45,126 nucleotides of DNA, from assembly GCA_023445445.1 (NCBI GenBank), contig JAEXLD010000054.1:1-45126 (forward strand), written 5' to 3'. Below, piece after piece: positions 44,209 through 45,126 of this stretch (positions are counted from its first letter, which is position 1; each line of letters starts with the position of its first letter). This stretch comes from Bacillota bacterium. Its GTDB lineage: Bacteria; Bacillota; Clostridia; Clostridiales; Clostridiaceae. The notes under the pieces are model-generated. The model made no database searches. It was not told the DNA's origin and worked only from the letters and a program-made list of their open reading frames with translations. Both the position numbers and the translations under genes were made by a program.

Positions 44209-45126
44209 TTATAGCTTATATATCTTTTCTCTATTGTTTACAACATTTTTTGTAGCATTTCTTGTATCGTAAACTACTTTTGATCTATCTACGATTTCTT
44301 CATAGTCATAAACTGTGTGTCCAGTAGTTATAACAACTATATCTGATTCATCTATTACTTCTTTCCAATCTACTGAGTAATAAGTTTTACCTTTGTACTT
44401 ACCTGTAGCACAGAAAGGATCGTTAACTATAACTTCTGCACCATTTTCTTCTAGTAATTCTATTACCTTGAAGGATGGTGATTCTCTATAGTCATCTATA
44501 TCATTCTTGTATGCTAATCCCATAACTAAAACTTTTGCACCATTTAAAGCCTTCTTTTGCTTGTTTAATATCTTCATTATATTTTCTAAAACAAATCCTG
44601 GCATTGAGTCATTTATCATACCTGATGTTTCAATAAGTTGTGTATGATAATCATATTCTTTAGCCTTCCACTCTAAGTAGAAAGGATCTAGTGGTATACA
44701 GTGACCACCTAAACCTGGGCCTGGATAAAATGGCATAAATCCATATGGCTTAGTTTTAGCTGCATCTATAACTTCCCATACATCTATTCCCATTCTGTTA
44801 CAAAGAATAGCCATTTCATTTGATAAACCTATATTTATATTTCTAAAAGTATTTTCTAAAATCTTTTCCATTTCAGCTACTGCTGGTGAAGAAACCTTGT
44901 GAATTTCTCCTTCTAATACATTTTCATATAAAGCAGCTGCGATTTCTGTACATTCTTCAGTGCATCCACCTACTACCTTTGGAGTATTTTTAGTGTTGTA
45001 GTGCTTATTACCTGGGTCTACTCTTTCTGGTGAGAATGCTAGGAAGAAATCTTCTCCACATTTTAGTCCATTTCTTTCTAGTATTGGTTTTAAAACTTCT
45101 TCAGTAGTTCCTGGATAAGTAGTACT
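44209..45126 (-). CDS. Nucleotide-sugar 6-dehydrogenase (WbpA/WecC/TviB type), partial
   Basis: The C-terminal 305 residues of a UDP-glucose/GDP-mannose dehydrogenase-family enzyme; the gene runs off the right edge of the window and the reading frame is open to the last base. It shows STTYPGTTEEVLKPIL and FFLAFSPERVDPGN in the first domain end, PGPGLGGHCIPLDPFYLEW with the catalytic Cys, and LAYKNDIDDYRESPS in the C-terminal domain. It oxidises C6 of a UDP-HexNAc to the uronic acid in two NAD steps. It may feed the WlbA-like enzyme at the other end of the locus. A methionine at 44871 is internal, not the start. Confidence 0.9.
   Translation of the reverse strand, partial: STTYPGTTEEVLKPILERNGLKCGEDFFLAFSPERVDPGNKHYNTKNTPKVVGGCTEECTEIAAALYENVLEGEIHKVSSPAVAEMEKILENTFRNINIGLSNEMAILCNRMGIDVWEVIDAAKTKPYGFMPFYPGPGLGGHCIPLDPFYLEWKAKEYDYHTQLIETSGMINDSMPGFVLENIMKILNKQKKALNGAKVLVMGLAYKNDIDDYRESPSFKVIELLEENGAEVIVNDPFCATGKYKGKTYYSVDWKEVIDESDIVVITTGHTVYDYEEIVDRSKVVYDTRNATKNVVNNREKIYKL

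Overview
The window looks like chromosomal DNA of a low-GC, spore-forming Firmicute, most likely Clostridium sensu stricto. The base composition is very AT-rich, AGGAGG-type ribosome sites precede most genes, there is a GerAB-type spore germination permease, and intergenic spaces carry AT-rich hairpin repeats. No rRNA, tRNA, CRISPR array, transposase or prophage gene was seen.

Left part (1-18.6 kb) is a set of independent small units. They are: a germinant-receptor permease; a 51-residue zinc-ribbon protein behind a structured leader; and a leftward operon (7.7 to 1.8 kb) encoding a complete carbohydrate ABC importer followed by a UbiA-like membrane protein and a binding-protein-like protein without a signal peptide. 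Next come trpS with a consensus promoter, an O-antigen ligase-family membrane protein, galU, a LpxD-like left-handed beta-helix acyltransferase with an ExoA-like glycosyltransferase, and brnQ. A leftward GntR(YtrA-type)-ABC operon with a clear operator follows. Two hairpin-rich, MITE-like intergenic elements lie at 7796-8102 and 14987-15605.

Right part (18.6-45.1 kb) is a large leftward surface-glycan locus. From its upstream (right) end it holds: a nucleotide-sugar dehydrogenase cut by the window edge; ptmE, legB and legC; a 1157-residue autolysin with its own promoter and terminator; two tandem Gfo/Idh oxidoreductases; legF, legG and legI; a PLP decarboxylase-like enzyme and an ATP-grasp ligase; a Wzx flippase; a 4,6-dehydratase; a GT-B transferase; a Wzy/ligase-family polymerase; a GT4 transferase; a PglC/WcaJ-type initiating phosphoglycosyl transferase; a WlbA-like oxidoreductase; and a last glycosyltransferase.

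Together these encode synthesis of CMP-activated legionaminic acid (or a close nonulosonic acid) by the GDP-GlcNAc route and a Wzx/Wzy-type lipid-linked polymer that probably carries it. The LegH acetyltransferase is not visible. The ATP-grasp plus PLP pair, inserted directly after legI, suggests that an amino-acid-like group is attached to the sugar. That module, with the paired oxidoreductases, is the most promising candidate for undescribed chemistry. The most interesting regulatory signal is the leader of the zinc-ribbon gene, where a 14-bp helix covers part of the Shine-Dalgarno and a second segment could compete for it.
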